Assembly (NCBI RefSeq): GCF_020880975.1
Contig: NZ_JAJIWP010000003.1
Coordinates: 496,001 to 560,000, forward strand
Source: Mucilaginibacter sp. UR6-1
GTDB lineage: Bacteria; Bacteroidota; Bacteroidia; Sphingobacteriales; Sphingobacteriaceae
Direction of reading: 5' to 3'
DNA length: 64,000 nucleotides
Shown here: positions 1 through 8,783 of the stretch, one piece after another
Layout: every line of letters begins with the position of its first letter
How positions within the stretch are numbered: position 1 is the first letter of the stretch
Made by a program: the position numbers and the translations under genes
Notes under the pieces: generated by a model
What the model was told of the DNA's origin: nothing
The model's input: the letters and a program-made list of their open reading frames with translations, nothing else
Databases searched by the model: none

Positions 1-173
1 ATGCCAACGGTAAGTACCGCTATGCATATAAGCAATGTTGATGCTATAATACGATGTGTAACAGGTAGCGCAGCTAATGCTGATGAACCGGTTAAGAACA
101 ACCCGAGGTCCGGAATAAGCAGGCCTAATAACGGGAAGGTTAAAAAAATTCTGAATTTTATAATATCTTCCAT
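1..173 (-). CDS. N-terminus of a membrane protein, cut by the window edge
   Basis: Reading leftward from an ATG at 173, an open frame runs off the window and gives 57 residues. They begin MEDIIKFRIFLTFPLLG and contain two hydrophobic stretches (about residues 8-24 and 42-57), separated by a short polar loop. This looks like the first two transmembrane helices of an integral membrane protein, for example a membrane sensor kinase or small transporter. The rest is missing, so no function can be given. The plus-strand frame over the same bases reads as an antisense shadow. Confidence 0.5.
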   Translation of the reverse strand, partial: MEDIIKFRIFLTFPLLGLLIPDLGLFLTGSSALAALPVTHRIIASTLLICIAVLTVG

Positions 174-383
174 AAACAGATGTGTTTGTTATTACTTTAC
201 AAATATATACACTAATTTGTTGACATTTACATAAAAAAAATAAAAACATTCCGAATAGGTGTATTTCTTGTATTGATATACAGTGTTTTAACCCATTATT
301 AAAAATTATTAACTAAGGTTGATAAGTTAATAATGAGTAAACAATCGGCTTGAATTCAGCAAAATGATAATTATATTAGCAAA

Positions 384-752
384 ATGAACAAAGCATTTTT
401 AGGATTACGGACCACCATATACAAAGTGGCCGATTTGCAAGCGGCAAAAGAATGGTACATTAAGGCCTTTGAGGCTGAACCTTATTTTGATGAGCCATAC
501 TATATCGGCTTCAACATTGGTGGATATGAACTTGGTTTGCAGCCTGACGAAAGTACACTTGGCGATAACGTGGTTACTTATTGGGGTGTTGTTGATATAA
601 ACGCACAATTTGAGCGCCTTACCGCGGCTGGTGCCACCGCGTACGAAACACCACAAAACGTAGGTGGAGATATTTGGGTGGCAACTGTTAAAGATCCGTG
701 GGGAAACGTGATCGGCCTGATCTATAATCCCAGCTTCAGCGTAGCTGAATAA
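384..752 (+). CDS. VOC (glyoxalase/bleomycin-resistance fold) family protein
   Basis: This 122-residue protein matches the vicinal-oxygen-chelate fold: paired beta-alpha-beta-beta-beta modules, an early VADLQAAKEWYIKAF helix, and the closing WGNVIGLIYNP strand typical of VOC proteins. The length fits a single-domain family member that works as a dimer. The family covers glyoxalases, dioxygenases and antibiotic-binding proteins, and the substrate cannot be told from sequence. It converges with the lipoprotein gene, their stop codons only 3 bases apart. The start follows ATTAGCAAA, the same bases that precede a phage moron gene at 13342. Confidence 0.85.
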   Translation: MNKAFLGLRTTIYKVADLQAAKEWYIKAFEAEPYFDEPYYIGFNIGGYELGLQPDESTLGDNVVTYWGVVDINAQFERLTAAGATAYETPQNVGGDIWVATVKDPWGNVIGLIYNPSFSVAE

Positions 753-755
753 AGT

Positions 756-1331
756 TTATTTGAATTTGATATCAAACTTGCCGGTAACTTTATAAAGTAC
801 GGCATTTTTGCTGGTATCTGATGCAAGGAAGGTGGTGAAGGTGCCCTTTGCGGCAACATCATCCTTTTCGTTAACATATTTTTTAAGCGAGAGCTTACCC
901 AGGTCAAGCTCATGGGCTGATTTGCTTAGCGTGTAAGTAGGGGCCAGTTTTTCATCCTTAAATAAAAACTGGCTGCCTTCAACCTTTGTGGTGGCTTTGC
1001 TAACCGCTTCGCCAAGGCCGCTTATGCCAAAGCTCATGCTATGATCATCGTTAATGGCCGTAATTCCAAAATATTGATTGCCGGCCGTATCAACACGCAC
1101 AAAGGCAATGCTATCTGTAGCGGCATCAAAAACGTAGGTACTGTCGTTAAAGGTAATGCTTAATTCGCCGGAGGTAGCAATAAAACTTCCTGATGATGAG
1201 GCAAGGGCGGTACTGTCTTTGGCATCTTTATTAAAACTCTGCAGATCCTCATCTTTACGGCACGAACTTATAACCGCCGAAACGAGCAATAAAAGGGAGA
1301 AAAATAAATGCGTAAACTTTTTAGTTCCCAT
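756..1331 (-). CDS. Hypothetical lipoprotein
   Basis: This 191-residue protein has a lipoprotein signal: a hydrophobic core followed by VISSCRKDED, with Cys24 as the likely lipidated residue. The mature part is rich in Ser, Thr, Asp and Lys, and its predicted strands alternate with short polar turns, as in many small Bacteroidota surface or periplasmic beta-sandwich lipoproteins. I recognise no specific family. It is transcribed away from the prophage and converges on the VOC gene, so it is probably the last host gene on the left side of the element. Confidence 0.7.
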   Translation of the reverse strand: MGTKKFTHLFFSLLLLVSAVISSCRKDEDLQSFNKDAKDSTALASSSGSFIATSGELSITFNDSTYVFDAATDSIAFVRVDTAGNQYFGITAINDDHSMSFGISGLGEAVSKATTKVEGSQFLFKDEKLAPTYTLSKSAHELDLGKLSLKKYVNEKDDVAAKGTFTTFLASDTSKNAVLYKVTGKFDIKFK

Positions 1332-1504
1332 CCGGACAGATTATAGTTAAAAGTACAAATTAATAACTCAAATAAACAATAGCAAAAGCATGGCCAAATG
1401 TCAATTTAACATTATTTAACTAAGTTAAATTTTTAATAAAAGTTAAAGTGGCATTTGCTCTAAAAAATTTCTTAAATTATTCTTTATATATAAAGAAATA
1501 TCTG

Positions 1505-1512
1505 TATATTTG
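1505..1512 (+). promoter_or_regulatory. Putative -7 element (TATATTTG) before the terminase genes
   Basis: TATATTTG is an exact match to the Bacteroidota -7 consensus TAnnTTTG and lies 27 bases before the small terminase ATG. The expected TTG at -33 is not clear (TTT at about 1483), so this is only a candidate start for the late operon. Confidence 0.35.
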
Positions 1513-1539
1513 TAATGTTCTTTAAAACTCACATAACCT

Positions 1540-1944
1540 ATGCCTGTCAAATTTTCATCGTCTACAGCCTTTCAACAAAAGGTCGACAATTATTTTAGAC
1601 AATTTTGTACTGATATCCCTCCGACTGACAAAAAAGCTGATTCTCCCACTTTTTGCGGGATGATTCTCTATCTCGGATTTACCAGCAGGGAGGAATTCGG
1701 CATATATGAGCAGCAAGGGCGCTTTGCCGAAACCGCCCGCAAGGCAAGGTTGCAAATAGAAGCGGAGTATGAAAAGCGTTTGCATTTGTCATCGCCAACA
1801 GGGGCAGTGTTTGCCCTGCGTAGTATGGGTTGGGGTGGTGAGCAACCGTATGGCTCCGTAAGCATTAATCAGCCGCTATTACAAATTGAAGTAAAAAGTA
1901 CGGGTATTTTGCCCGCTAATAGCGAGGGTGAAGTTGGTTTATAA
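1540..1944 (+). CDS. Terminase small subunit (gp3-like DNA-packaging protein)
   Basis: This 134-residue protein stands directly before the large terminase. It has the pattern of gp3-like small terminases: a segment FCGMILYLGFTSREEFGIYE, then a helical YEKRLHL stretch, then a conserved GAVFALRSMGWG motif. Small terminases bind phage DNA at the packaging site and regulate the large subunit's ATPase. It is the first gene of the rightward phage block; a 208-base AT-rich gap with a possible promoter separates it from the host lipoprotein gene. The call rests on motif resemblance and position. Confidence 0.8.
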   Translation: MPVKFSSSTAFQQKVDNYFRQFCTDIPPTDKKADSPTFCGMILYLGFTSREEFGIYEQQGRFAETARKARLQIEAEYEKRLHLSSPTGAVFALRSMGWGGEQPYGSVSINQPLLQIEVKSTGILPANSEGEVGL

Positions 1945-1991
1945 TTGAATATATATGCCAATTATCATTCAATTCATATTTTATTGTTTAC

Positions 1992-3203
1992 ATGGATACA
2001 TCTGTATTATTTGATCATAATTTTCATTCATCTGCACATATTGTGGTGAACCAGGGCGGTACATCATCCGGTAAAACCTATGCCATATTGCAGGTGCTGT
2101 TTTGCCTGGCTTGTGAAACAGGTGGGCTGGTAATTACCGTTTGCGGGCAGGATATGCCCAACCTGAAAGCCGGTGCCATACGCGATGCGCTTAATATATA
2201 TAAAAGTAACGTTCCGCTGATGGCCGCTGTAAAAACCTACAATAAAAGCGATCGCTTTTTTGAGTTTGCAAATGGCAGCATTATAGAGTTCAGGAGTTAT
2301 GACAACGCCCAGGATGCCAAATCAGGAAAGAGGGATTATCTGTTTATTAACGAAGCCAACGGCATCAGTTGGGAAGTGTATAACGAGCTCGCCCTGCGTA
2401 CAAAATTGCGGGTATACATTGATTATAATCCCAATACTGAATTTTGGGTGCATGATAAATTACTGGGCCGGCAGGGTGTGCAACTCATCATTTCCGACCA
2501 TCGGCATAACCCTTTTGTGGATGATGCCGTGCGACAAAAAATTGAGGCTTTAAAACATGTTGATACTGAATTATGGAAGGTTTATGCACGTGGACTAACC
2601 GGCAAAATTAACGGACTGATACTCGCCAACTGGCAGGTATGCGAAGCCGTGCCGGATGGCGCGCGGTTAATAGCCACCGGCCTCGATTTTGGCTTTACCA
2701 ATGACCCTACAGCCTGTTTACAGGTATACCGGCAAAACGGCGAATTATGGGTGCATGAGCTTTTTTATGAGCACGGGCTTACCAATACTGACATAGGTGC
2801 AAAGCTCCGGAATAATGGCCTAAGTGTTAACAGTGAAGTGATTGCCGATAGTGCCGAACCTAAATCCATCGAAGAATTGAGGCGTATGGGCTGGTACATC
2901 AGTCCGGCAAAAAAGGGTGCCGATAGCGTAGCCAACTCCATTGATATTTTGCAACGGTACAAGATTAATATTACCCGCGCCAGTACCAATTTACGTAACG
3001 AGCTTGGCCGGTATAAATGGAAAAGCGACAGGGCAGGCCGTACTATAAACGAGCCGGTTGATGCCTGGAACCACCTGATAGATGCCCTGCGCTATGTAGC
3101 GCTCAACAAGCTCGGGATAAGCAATAACGGCGCGGTACGTTCAAAGTTACCTGTAAGGCAAAGCCATACAGGTACTGACCCGTTGCTCAATGGTATTTTA
3201 TAA
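1992..3203 (+). CDS. Terminase large subunit (PBSX/Terminase_3 type)
   Basis: This 403-residue packaging motor has the full set of motifs. Walker A is GGTSSGKT at residues 22-29 and Walker B is DYLFINEA at 115-122, with the catalytic Glu at the end. The RNase H-like nuclease domain shows GLDFGFTNDP at 230-239, ADSAEP at 285-290 and the closing HLIDALRY with Asp364. ATPase and nuclease appear intact, which argues against simple decay of this gene. It cuts concatemeric phage DNA and pumps it into the prohead. The gap to the small terminase is 47 bases. Confidence 0.95.
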   Translation: MDTSVLFDHNFHSSAHIVVNQGGTSSGKTYAILQVLFCLACETGGLVITVCGQDMPNLKAGAIRDALNIYKSNVPLMAAVKTYNKSDRFFEFANGSIIEFRSYDNAQDAKSGKRDYLFINEANGISWEVYNELALRTKLRVYIDYNPNTEFWVHDKLLGRQGVQLIISDHRHNPFVDDAVRQKIEALKHVDTELWKVYARGLTGKINGLILANWQVCEAVPDGARLIATGLDFGFTNDPTACLQVYRQNGELWVHELFYEHGLTNTDIGAKLRNNGLSVNSEVIADSAEPKSIEELRRMGWYISPAKKGADSVANSIDILQRYKINITRASTNLRNELGRYKWKSDRAGRTINEPVDAWNHLIDALRYVALNKLGISNNGAVRSKLPVRQSHTGTDPLLNGIL

Positions 3204-3221
3204 CAGATTAAGTAAATTTAT

Positions 3222-3923
3222 ATGATCGAAAAAAGTGTACAAACCCCCAAGGGTAAGCTGAGCATCCGTATGCCCGAAAATTTGGATGAGATAACCCTGG
3301 AGCAAATGATTGCCCTGCAAGCTGCGGAAAACTTAGGTGATGTTGAAGCCATCAGTATTTTATCAGGTGTGCCTGCTGACGAGTTGAAGCAGGTTACCAA
3401 TGCTACGGAACTTTCCATCTTTAACGAACAGATTTTAAAGCTGGCCTTTGCCATAAAAAACCTTTACAACAGCGATAATATACCACAAAAGGTTACATTC
3501 AACATCAACGGCAATATTAAGCAAGTAAAGGTTTCAAATAATCTGGCAATTGAACCGGCCGGAGCGTATTGGGCAGCCCGGGATATTATTGCTGATGAAA
3601 TTGCCGCGCATGTAAAAGCCTTCGGTGAGGCGGATTGGCAGGCCAATTTTAGTCCGGCGTTACAGGCGTGCGGTAAGCTACTGGCGCAATACTTTTATTG
3701 CCGCGCTACAGGAAAGCCATACAACGAATATGAGGCAGCGGCATTTATTGATGTGATAAACACCATGAAGGTAACGGAGGCTCTGCCCATAGCCAAACAT
3801 TTTTTTACCTGTTATCCCGACTTATCGAGGAAGAAAATAGGCTTTTGGCAGCAGTTCCGTCATCTTTGGAGAAACGTGCGGGAATACAGGCGTTTGAAAA
3901 GTTTAAGCACATTAACACCCTGA
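3222..3923 (+). CDS. Tail assembly chaperone, short form (gpG-like)
   Basis: This 233-residue protein lies after the large terminase, ahead of the tail proteins. It opens with short beta segments and the phrase LDEITLEQMIALQ, common in tail-assembly chaperones of Bacteroidota phages, and is otherwise helical. Its 3' end overlaps a second frame (ending at 4069) shifted by -1, and a T_TTT_TTT heptamer sits in the overlap. That arrangement is the hallmark of lambda G/GT-type chaperones, which bind the tape measure during tail building. The zero-frame product ends at 3923; a slip would give a 282-residue fusion. Function is inferred from the overlap and neighbourhood. Confidence 0.7.
   Translation: MIEKSVQTPKGKLSIRMPENLDEITLEQMIALQAAENLGDVEAISILSGVPADELKQVTNATELSIFNEQILKLAFAIKNLYNSDNIPQKVTFNINGNIKQVKVSNNLAIEPAGAYWAARDIIADEIAAHVKAFGEADWQANFSPALQACGKLLAQYFYCRATGKPYNEYEAAAFIDVINTMKVTEALPIAKHFFTCYPDLSRKKIGFWQQFRHLWRNVREYRRLKSLSTLTP
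3800..3806 (+). promoter_or_regulatory. Putative -1 ribosomal frameshift site, T_TTT_TTT
   Basis: Seven T residues are phased as T_TTT_TTT in the frame of the chaperone gene (codons CAT TTT TTT ACC). After a -1 slip the next codons read TAC CTG TTA and remain open to the stop at 4069. The downstream frame opens at 3734 and the upstream frame closes at 3923, so the site falls inside the usable overlap. Confidence 0.65.
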
Positions 3924-4069
3924 ATGCGCTATCGGGCGGCGACGTTACCAAATGGGACGACATCATGAATATGCCCTACGAAAGGCTGCTTACCAAGCTG
4001 CTGCTCAACAAAACTGAGGCCGAATATCAGCGCCGGTATACCGAAATGCTGCAGGCCAATAAATCATAA
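3845..4069 (+). CDS. Tail assembly chaperone -1 frame extension (GT-like T part)
   Basis: This frame is open from 3734 and has its first ATG at 3845, giving 74 residues if translated alone. It overlaps the 3' end of the preceding chaperone by 79 bases. If made through the slippery site at 3800-3806, it adds 87 residues to the first 195 residues of the upstream protein. It contains KWDDIMNMPYERLLTKLLLNK, a helical segment typical of the short downstream member of chaperone pairs, and ends EMLQANKS. I favour expression as a fusion because the ATG has no visible ribosome binding site, but separate translation is possible. Confidence 0.6.
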   Translation: MAAVPSSLEKRAGIQAFEKFKHINTLNALSGGDVTKWDDIMNMPYERLLTKLLLNKTEAEYQRRYTEMLQANKS

Positions 4070-4098
4070 AATCAATCAATCTCAAAATAAATAATATT

Positions 4099-4536
4099 AT
4101 GCCTATCCGCAATCATATCGAGGCTATTGTACACATGCTGGACGGTGCGCCGGGGTTTATACACGGCACCGCAAATGAGCTGAACACCATGGCCGATGCC
4201 GCCACATTTCCCTGCGTATTTATGTATCCTGTTGAAGGTATTGAGCTATCGCCACAGATAAATGGAAAGGTTGACAACCTGTTTAATCTCACGCTTGAGT
4301 TTTTATACCAAACCGACTTTGGTGAGTACACCGCCGATAATGAAACCTATGTTGCACAGGCGCTTGCCATGGCTTCGCAATTTATTGAAAAGGCGGCTTC
4401 GTATCGGGTTGGTACTAAAAGGTACTTTAAAATTAAACCAGGAGATAGGGCAAGGTGCCGCCCCCTGTACAATAAGTTCAATGTTAATACAACCGGTGTG
4501 GCCCTTAATGTAATGCTTGCCGCAACCAATTCTTAA
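4099..4536 (+). CDS. Probable phage tail protein of unknown function
   Basis: This 145-residue protein lies between the chaperones and the large tail-tip proteins, 29 bases after the chaperone stop. It starts MPIRNHIEAIVHML and has mixed alpha/beta character with no signal peptide or membrane segment. Position and size fit a tail-completion or neck protein, which often ends the tail tube at the head side. I recognise no motif that proves this. Confidence 0.55.
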   Translation: MPIRNHIEAIVHMLDGAPGFIHGTANELNTMADAATFPCVFMYPVEGIELSPQINGKVDNLFNLTLEFLYQTDFGEYTADNETYVAQALAMASQFIEKAASYRVGTKRYFKIKPGDRARCRPLYNKFNVNTTGVALNVMLAATNS

Positions 4537-4556
4537 AAATTCAATATCAACCCAAA

Positions 4557-6656
4557 ATGGCTATAATCGCAAAAATTGATATAACCGATTACTCCTATTC
4601 CTACCCCGACCAAAACGGTGGCCAAACAACCTACGCCAATGTGTACATCCGTTTAACTGATTCCAATACAGGCGCAGCGGTTAATGGCAATAATACCGTT
4701 GTTTTTTACAACGAGATTGAGGGTGACGGTTTCATCACCAATTCGGTAACCATACCCGGCCAAAGCATCCTTATTTTTAGCGGGATGATAAGCGAATACC
4801 GGTATGATTATACGGGCGTGCTTATTTCATCCTATTCAAAAAGCTACGCTATCAAATCAGTTATCCCGGCAACAGAACCGGTTAATCCTACGGTATGCGA
4901 TTTGAAGATCAATTACGTAACCGTAAACAAGCCGGAAAGTGCTCCCGGTGCTGCTGATGGGCAAATCACTGTTAATGCTGCATCAAGCTACGGGCCTATA
5001 ACTTATAGTATTGATGGCGGCGACACTTTTCAACTCTCGCCAATATTTGCCAACCTTCGCGGTGGTTTGGTTCAAATAACCGTAAAAGATGGAAACCCAT
5101 TAGGCTGTACGCAGCAAACCTCTATACAAGTACCTATACAAACCGGGTTGCTGATTGATGATCCATCTGTTACAGTGGGCAATAATACCTCCCGCTGGAA
5201 CGCGGCATTCAATCCGGTGATATTCAGCTACCAGCGGCGCGATTTTGATGTGCTGAAGATTGATAGTTATTATATTCGTGATGAAGGCAATAAGGCCCGT
5301 TTGCATATCAATGGTGACATGAGCCTGGTAAAAGCCGACGATTTAGTATATATAAACTGCGGGGTATATCAGGGTGTATTTAAAGTAAAAACTAAAGATG
5401 CCGGTAAGCTGGTGCTCGATACGCCTTATAAAATTAATCAAACAGGGTTTGTTAACATCAACAGTATACGTCCTTATTATAAAATGCAAACCCGCATAAC
5501 TTACCAGGATGCAGACACCGGTCAGGAACAAACCATTATAGCTACCCATCGTCCGGATGGCACAGGCCTTACCAGGGCTGATATATCTACCTTTTTGCAA
5601 AGCCTGCTGCAGGTAAAGGATAGTAGCAATTACACCCAGGTTAATCACCGTGATACCAACCTGAGCGCCAGCTACAGTATTGCTTATGATGAGGTATGGG
5701 ATGGTAAATATGCCAATGGTACTCAATCCAAATACACTGTTGTGGCAGGCAACTACTATGTGCTGTACGCGGCCAAACAATTGGGCGAAAAGCATGGCGG
5801 CAACCTGGCAGCATACGTGCCATTTAAATCGGTCGCGGGTCCGTCATTACGTGCAAAATGGATTGCCGATTTTATAGAGCCTGCGTACAGTAATGGTTAT
5901 CCGTTTGATGTTGGTTTTATTTACAGTGAGGATATGCTGGGCCTGGCTTTGTTTTGTGAACTAAAATTGCTCGACGTTAACCGGCAGCCTCTGCCCGGCG
6001 CCTTGCAAAACCAGTACCTGCTCAACGAGAATGGTTCGTGGCTGCTTAACCAGGATGGCAGTAAAATGGTAATCTCAAGGCAAACAACAGGTGATGTTTC
6101 AGTGCCGGCGCAATTGGGGCTTAACAGGCTGCTTATTAACCAGCAATTTCCGGCGGAAGCGCATTACGTTACCATCGCCCTGAAATATGTTGACACAAAC
6201 CAACAGCAGCAAACTGTAACACAATTACAAACCATAAGGATAGATAAGGCCATTGATGATGCCTCTGTTTACCTGCGGTGGATAGGCTTGTCAGGTTCAT
6301 GGAACTATTATCGCTTTGTTTATAATCAGGAAGTATCGTTAGATGTTCAGAATGCCGTTATCATTAAAAATTACGTACACGATTGGGAAAACCAGCAGGG
6401 TATTGAGGAGGTGATCAGCAAAAGCGCGGGTCAAAAGGTAAAGGTAATGGCCGAGGACCTGCCAGTTCAGGATATTAAAGGATTGCAATCCATCAAGTAC
6501 TCGCCAAAGGTGCAAATGCTGGTGGGCAAAAATCCGGTCAAGTGGCAAACCATCGTAGTAAATACCGCTACTTATAGCGAATACGAAACCCGGAACGGGC
6601 AGGCCCCATTCAGTATCACCTTTAATATGCCGGCCATCAACATTCAGGCACAATAA
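4557..6656 (+). CDS. Large tail or tail-tip protein with one SprB-like repeat
   Basis: This 699-residue protein is rich in beta structure and Asn/Gln/Thr. Around residues 130-190 it contains a stretch resembling the SprB repeat of Bacteroidota adhesins: DGQITVNAASS, YGPITYSIDGG, FANLRGG, then VQITVKDGNPLGC. The C-terminal half carries paired motifs such as QYLLNENGSWLLNQDGSKM. No enzymatic domain is seen. Between the chaperones and the tape measure, it is probably a tail tube or tail-tip/baseplate component with a surface-binding insert. The next gene starts 12 bases after its stop, so the two are co-translated. Exact role unknown. Confidence 0.55.
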   Translation: MAIIAKIDITDYSYSYPDQNGGQTTYANVYIRLTDSNTGAAVNGNNTVVFYNEIEGDGFITNSVTIPGQSILIFSGMISEYRYDYTGVLISSYSKSYAIKSVIPATEPVNPTVCDLKINYVTVNKPESAPGAADGQITVNAASSYGPITYSIDGGDTFQLSPIFANLRGGLVQITVKDGNPLGCTQQTSIQVPIQTGLLIDDPSVTVGNNTSRWNAAFNPVIFSYQRRDFDVLKIDSYYIRDEGNKARLHINGDMSLVKADDLVYINCGVYQGVFKVKTKDAGKLVLDTPYKINQTGFVNINSIRPYYKMQTRITYQDADTGQEQTIIATHRPDGTGLTRADISTFLQSLLQVKDSSNYTQVNHRDTNLSASYSIAYDEVWDGKYANGTQSKYTVVAGNYYVLYAAKQLGEKHGGNLAAYVPFKSVAGPSLRAKWIADFIEPAYSNGYPFDVGFIYSEDMLGLALFCELKLLDVNRQPLPGALQNQYLLNENGSWLLNQDGSKMVISRQTTGDVSVPAQLGLNRLLINQQFPAEAHYVTIALKYVDTNQQQQTVTQLQTIRIDKAIDDASVYLRWIGLSGSWNYYRFVYNQEVSLDVQNAVIIKNYVHDWENQQGIEEVISKSAGQKVKVMAEDLPVQDIKGLQSIKYSPKVQMLVGKNPVKWQTIVVNTATYSEYETRNGQAPFSITFNMPAINIQAQ

Positions 6657-6668
6657 TAAACATATACC

Positions 6669-8711
6669 ATGCAACTTTTTATAAACGATCAATTGGTTGA
6701 CCTGGCCGACGATAACGCCATTGCCTTAACTTTTCAGATCAATAACCTTGGTGAGGTTAAAAACCAGCAAGGCAATACCTCTAACCAGTTTAAGCTGCCC
6801 TTAACACAGCGTAACCGGCGCATATTGGGTTTTCCGGATGATGTGGCTTTTAATACAGGTGAGTTATACAAACGATACAATGCCAAGCTGGTGCAGGATG
6901 GTTTAGAGGTTATTCCGTATGGCATTGCCGAGCTTAATAGTATTGATAATGATGTTGTGAACATCACCATACTATCAGGAAATGTTGATTTTTTTGATGC
7001 GCTGGGCGGCAAAATTTACGAGATGGGCGATAGCACCAGCCAGTGGAGTAAGTACGGAAAACAATTGTTCTGGCAATCGCACGATCATGAGTGGAACCTG
7101 CATAGTGTAATATCATCACAACAAAATACCGAAGGTTGGATTTACCCGGTTGTTGATTATGGTAAACTTACCTACAACCCGGCGGGCGGCCAGCACGAAA
7201 TTAACGTACGCCAGCTACGCCCCGGTTTTTTTGTGAAAACAGCGGTCAATATGCTGGTATCGTCAACCGGTTACAGGGCGAGCGGCTCATTAACAAAAGA
7301 TCTGTTGTATGATAAATTGATATGCCAGTTTAGCAATAGTAAATGGGAGCACGGTACTGATTATCAGAATCAACCGGATGAATTGAGTTCCGCCGTTTCA
7401 TTAGCATCCGATTTTTCAAGGCAGCATCCGGATATTCACAGTAATAAGGGGACTGTTCAATTCAATCGTGTAGATGCCGACAAAGGGAAGCAGTTTAAAA
7501 ACGGAACGACTTTTACGGCCATAGAAACCATGAAAGTAGAGGTTAAGTTTTTTATACCTGAATTTATATTTACGGGAGTGTATAAGGGCAGTCCTAACTC
7601 AACCTTTAAATTTATTTTAAGGGTAAACCGTAAGGGTACAGAACAGATTGTGCAGGAAATGTTTTTTGATCTCTCGGCCGATTATACCATCACAATAAAG
7701 GCTTTGAAGGTGGGATCACGGATATTCAGAAATCAAACCTTGTCACTTGAAATCCCGCTTGAAAAAAATGATAGTCTGCGGATGGATTACGAATTTTTTG
7801 GCGACCGCCCTTCGGGCTTCACTTTAAAGCAGGGTGCTTCGCTCACCATAAAACCCATTAACCAGGATGTGCAATACGGCCAAACCGTACAATGCGAACG
7901 TATACTGCCTGATCTGAGTCAGAAAGATTTTTTGAAGGATATACTGCAACGCTTCGGTATTATTTGCCAAACCAACGCGGTTGAACGTACGATCGTTTTT
8001 TCGAGCTTGCGGGATATTGTGAAGAATATTCCGAACGCTAAAGACTGGACCGGCAAATGCCTTGACCAGGGCAAACAGATCACTTACCAGTTAGGTAATT
8101 ATGCCCAGATGAATTACATGCTGTTTGAAGAGGATGATGCCATACCGCCAAAGTTTGGCCAGGCGCAGATTGATATTCAGGACGCCTCGTTACCGGCATC
8201 GGCCGAGTTATTTAAATCTCCTTTTGCACCAAGCCTTAACACGCCATACATTGGTGGGCCGGTGGCGCAGATCAGGATGATGGAGCAGGAAGGTGATGAT
8301 TTTAGCATAGAAGTGTCGCCCCGACTGCTTGTAAACGAAATACGCTACATTAGTGATGCAACACCCATTAAGTTTTTCGATGGTACTAATGAGGTTATCG
8401 TAAAAAACGATTACATAAGCACACCCTACTTTTACAAGGAAGGAGCAGAGCAGCATTTATGTTATGCTGATATGTTTGACGGCAATACAACATACCCGGG
8501 TACTAAAAGCCGGTATTACGCTGAGCTGGAAAAAGTATTGCAGCAAACTAAAAAGGTGGTACGCTACTTTACGCTTACCCCGCGCGATGTACTGGAGCTT
8601 GACCTGCTTATACCCGTTTACCTGCAACAGGATGGCGCGTATTACTACATCAACAAAATAGATAGCTGGCGTAAAGGACAGCCCACAAAGGTTGAGTTGA
8701 TAAGATTGTAA
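6669..8711 (+). CDS. Probable distal tail / baseplate protein
   Basis: This 680-residue protein starts MQLFINDQLVDLADDNAIAL. The opening strands followed by an NQQGNTSNQFKLPLT segment recall Bacteroidota phage proteins that sit at the tail tip. A later region (about residues 400-450) resembles a hub-like fold: LKDILQRFGIICQTN, then strands describing the local surface. No signal peptide, membrane helix or hydrolase motif is visible. It follows the 699-residue tail protein closely and is followed by a 72-base gap with the start of the first moron cassette. Call made from position and general fold. Confidence 0.5.
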   Translation: MQLFINDQLVDLADDNAIALTFQINNLGEVKNQQGNTSNQFKLPLTQRNRRILGFPDDVAFNTGELYKRYNAKLVQDGLEVIPYGIAELNSIDNDVVNITILSGNVDFFDALGGKIYEMGDSTSQWSKYGKQLFWQSHDHEWNLHSVISSQQNTEGWIYPVVDYGKLTYNPAGGQHEINVRQLRPGFFVKTAVNMLVSSTGYRASGSLTKDLLYDKLICQFSNSKWEHGTDYQNQPDELSSAVSLASDFSRQHPDIHSNKGTVQFNRVDADKGKQFKNGTTFTAIETMKVEVKFFIPEFIFTGVYKGSPNSTFKFILRVNRKGTEQIVQEMFFDLSADYTITIKALKVGSRIFRNQTLSLEIPLEKNDSLRMDYEFFGDRPSGFTLKQGASLTIKPINQDVQYGQTVQCERILPDLSQKDFLKDILQRFGIICQTNAVERTIVFSSLRDIVKNIPNAKDWTGKCLDQGKQITYQLGNYAQMNYMLFEEDDAIPPKFGQAQIDIQDASLPASAELFKSPFAPSLNTPYIGGPVAQIRMMEQEGDDFSIEVSPRLLVNEIRYISDATPIKFFDGTNEVIVKNDYISTPYFYKEGAEQHLCYADMFDGNTTYPGTKSRYYAELEKVLQQTKKVVRYFTLTPRDVLELDLLIPVYLQQDGAYYYINKIDSWRKGQPTKVELIRL

Positions 8712-8712
8712 T

Positions 8713-8724
8713 GCTAATTATATT
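8713..8724 (+). promoter_or_regulatory. GCTAATTATATT motif before moron cassette 1
   Basis: The 12 bases GCTAATTATATT are found here and again at 13311-13322, each time just before a pair of secreted BamE-like paralogues. The motif lies 60 bases before the ATG here and 20 bases before it in cassette 2. It could be part of a private promoter or the 5' border of a mobile cassette. Confidence 0.4.
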
Positions 8725-8783
8725 AGTTTTTATGAGTAACATTTTTTATGTTTATCACGTAAAAAAGAATCATTTTTAAACTG

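Noticed and set aside
1..234. Plus-strand open frame of 77 residues at the left edge
   Set aside because: Low-complexity reading antisense to a better membrane-protein start on the minus strand; no family resemblance.
1332..1539. Possible attL copy of the tRNA-Leu 3' end
   Set aside because: I compared it with the bases at 26502-26530 by eye and found no shared core; integration into the tRNA remains unproven.
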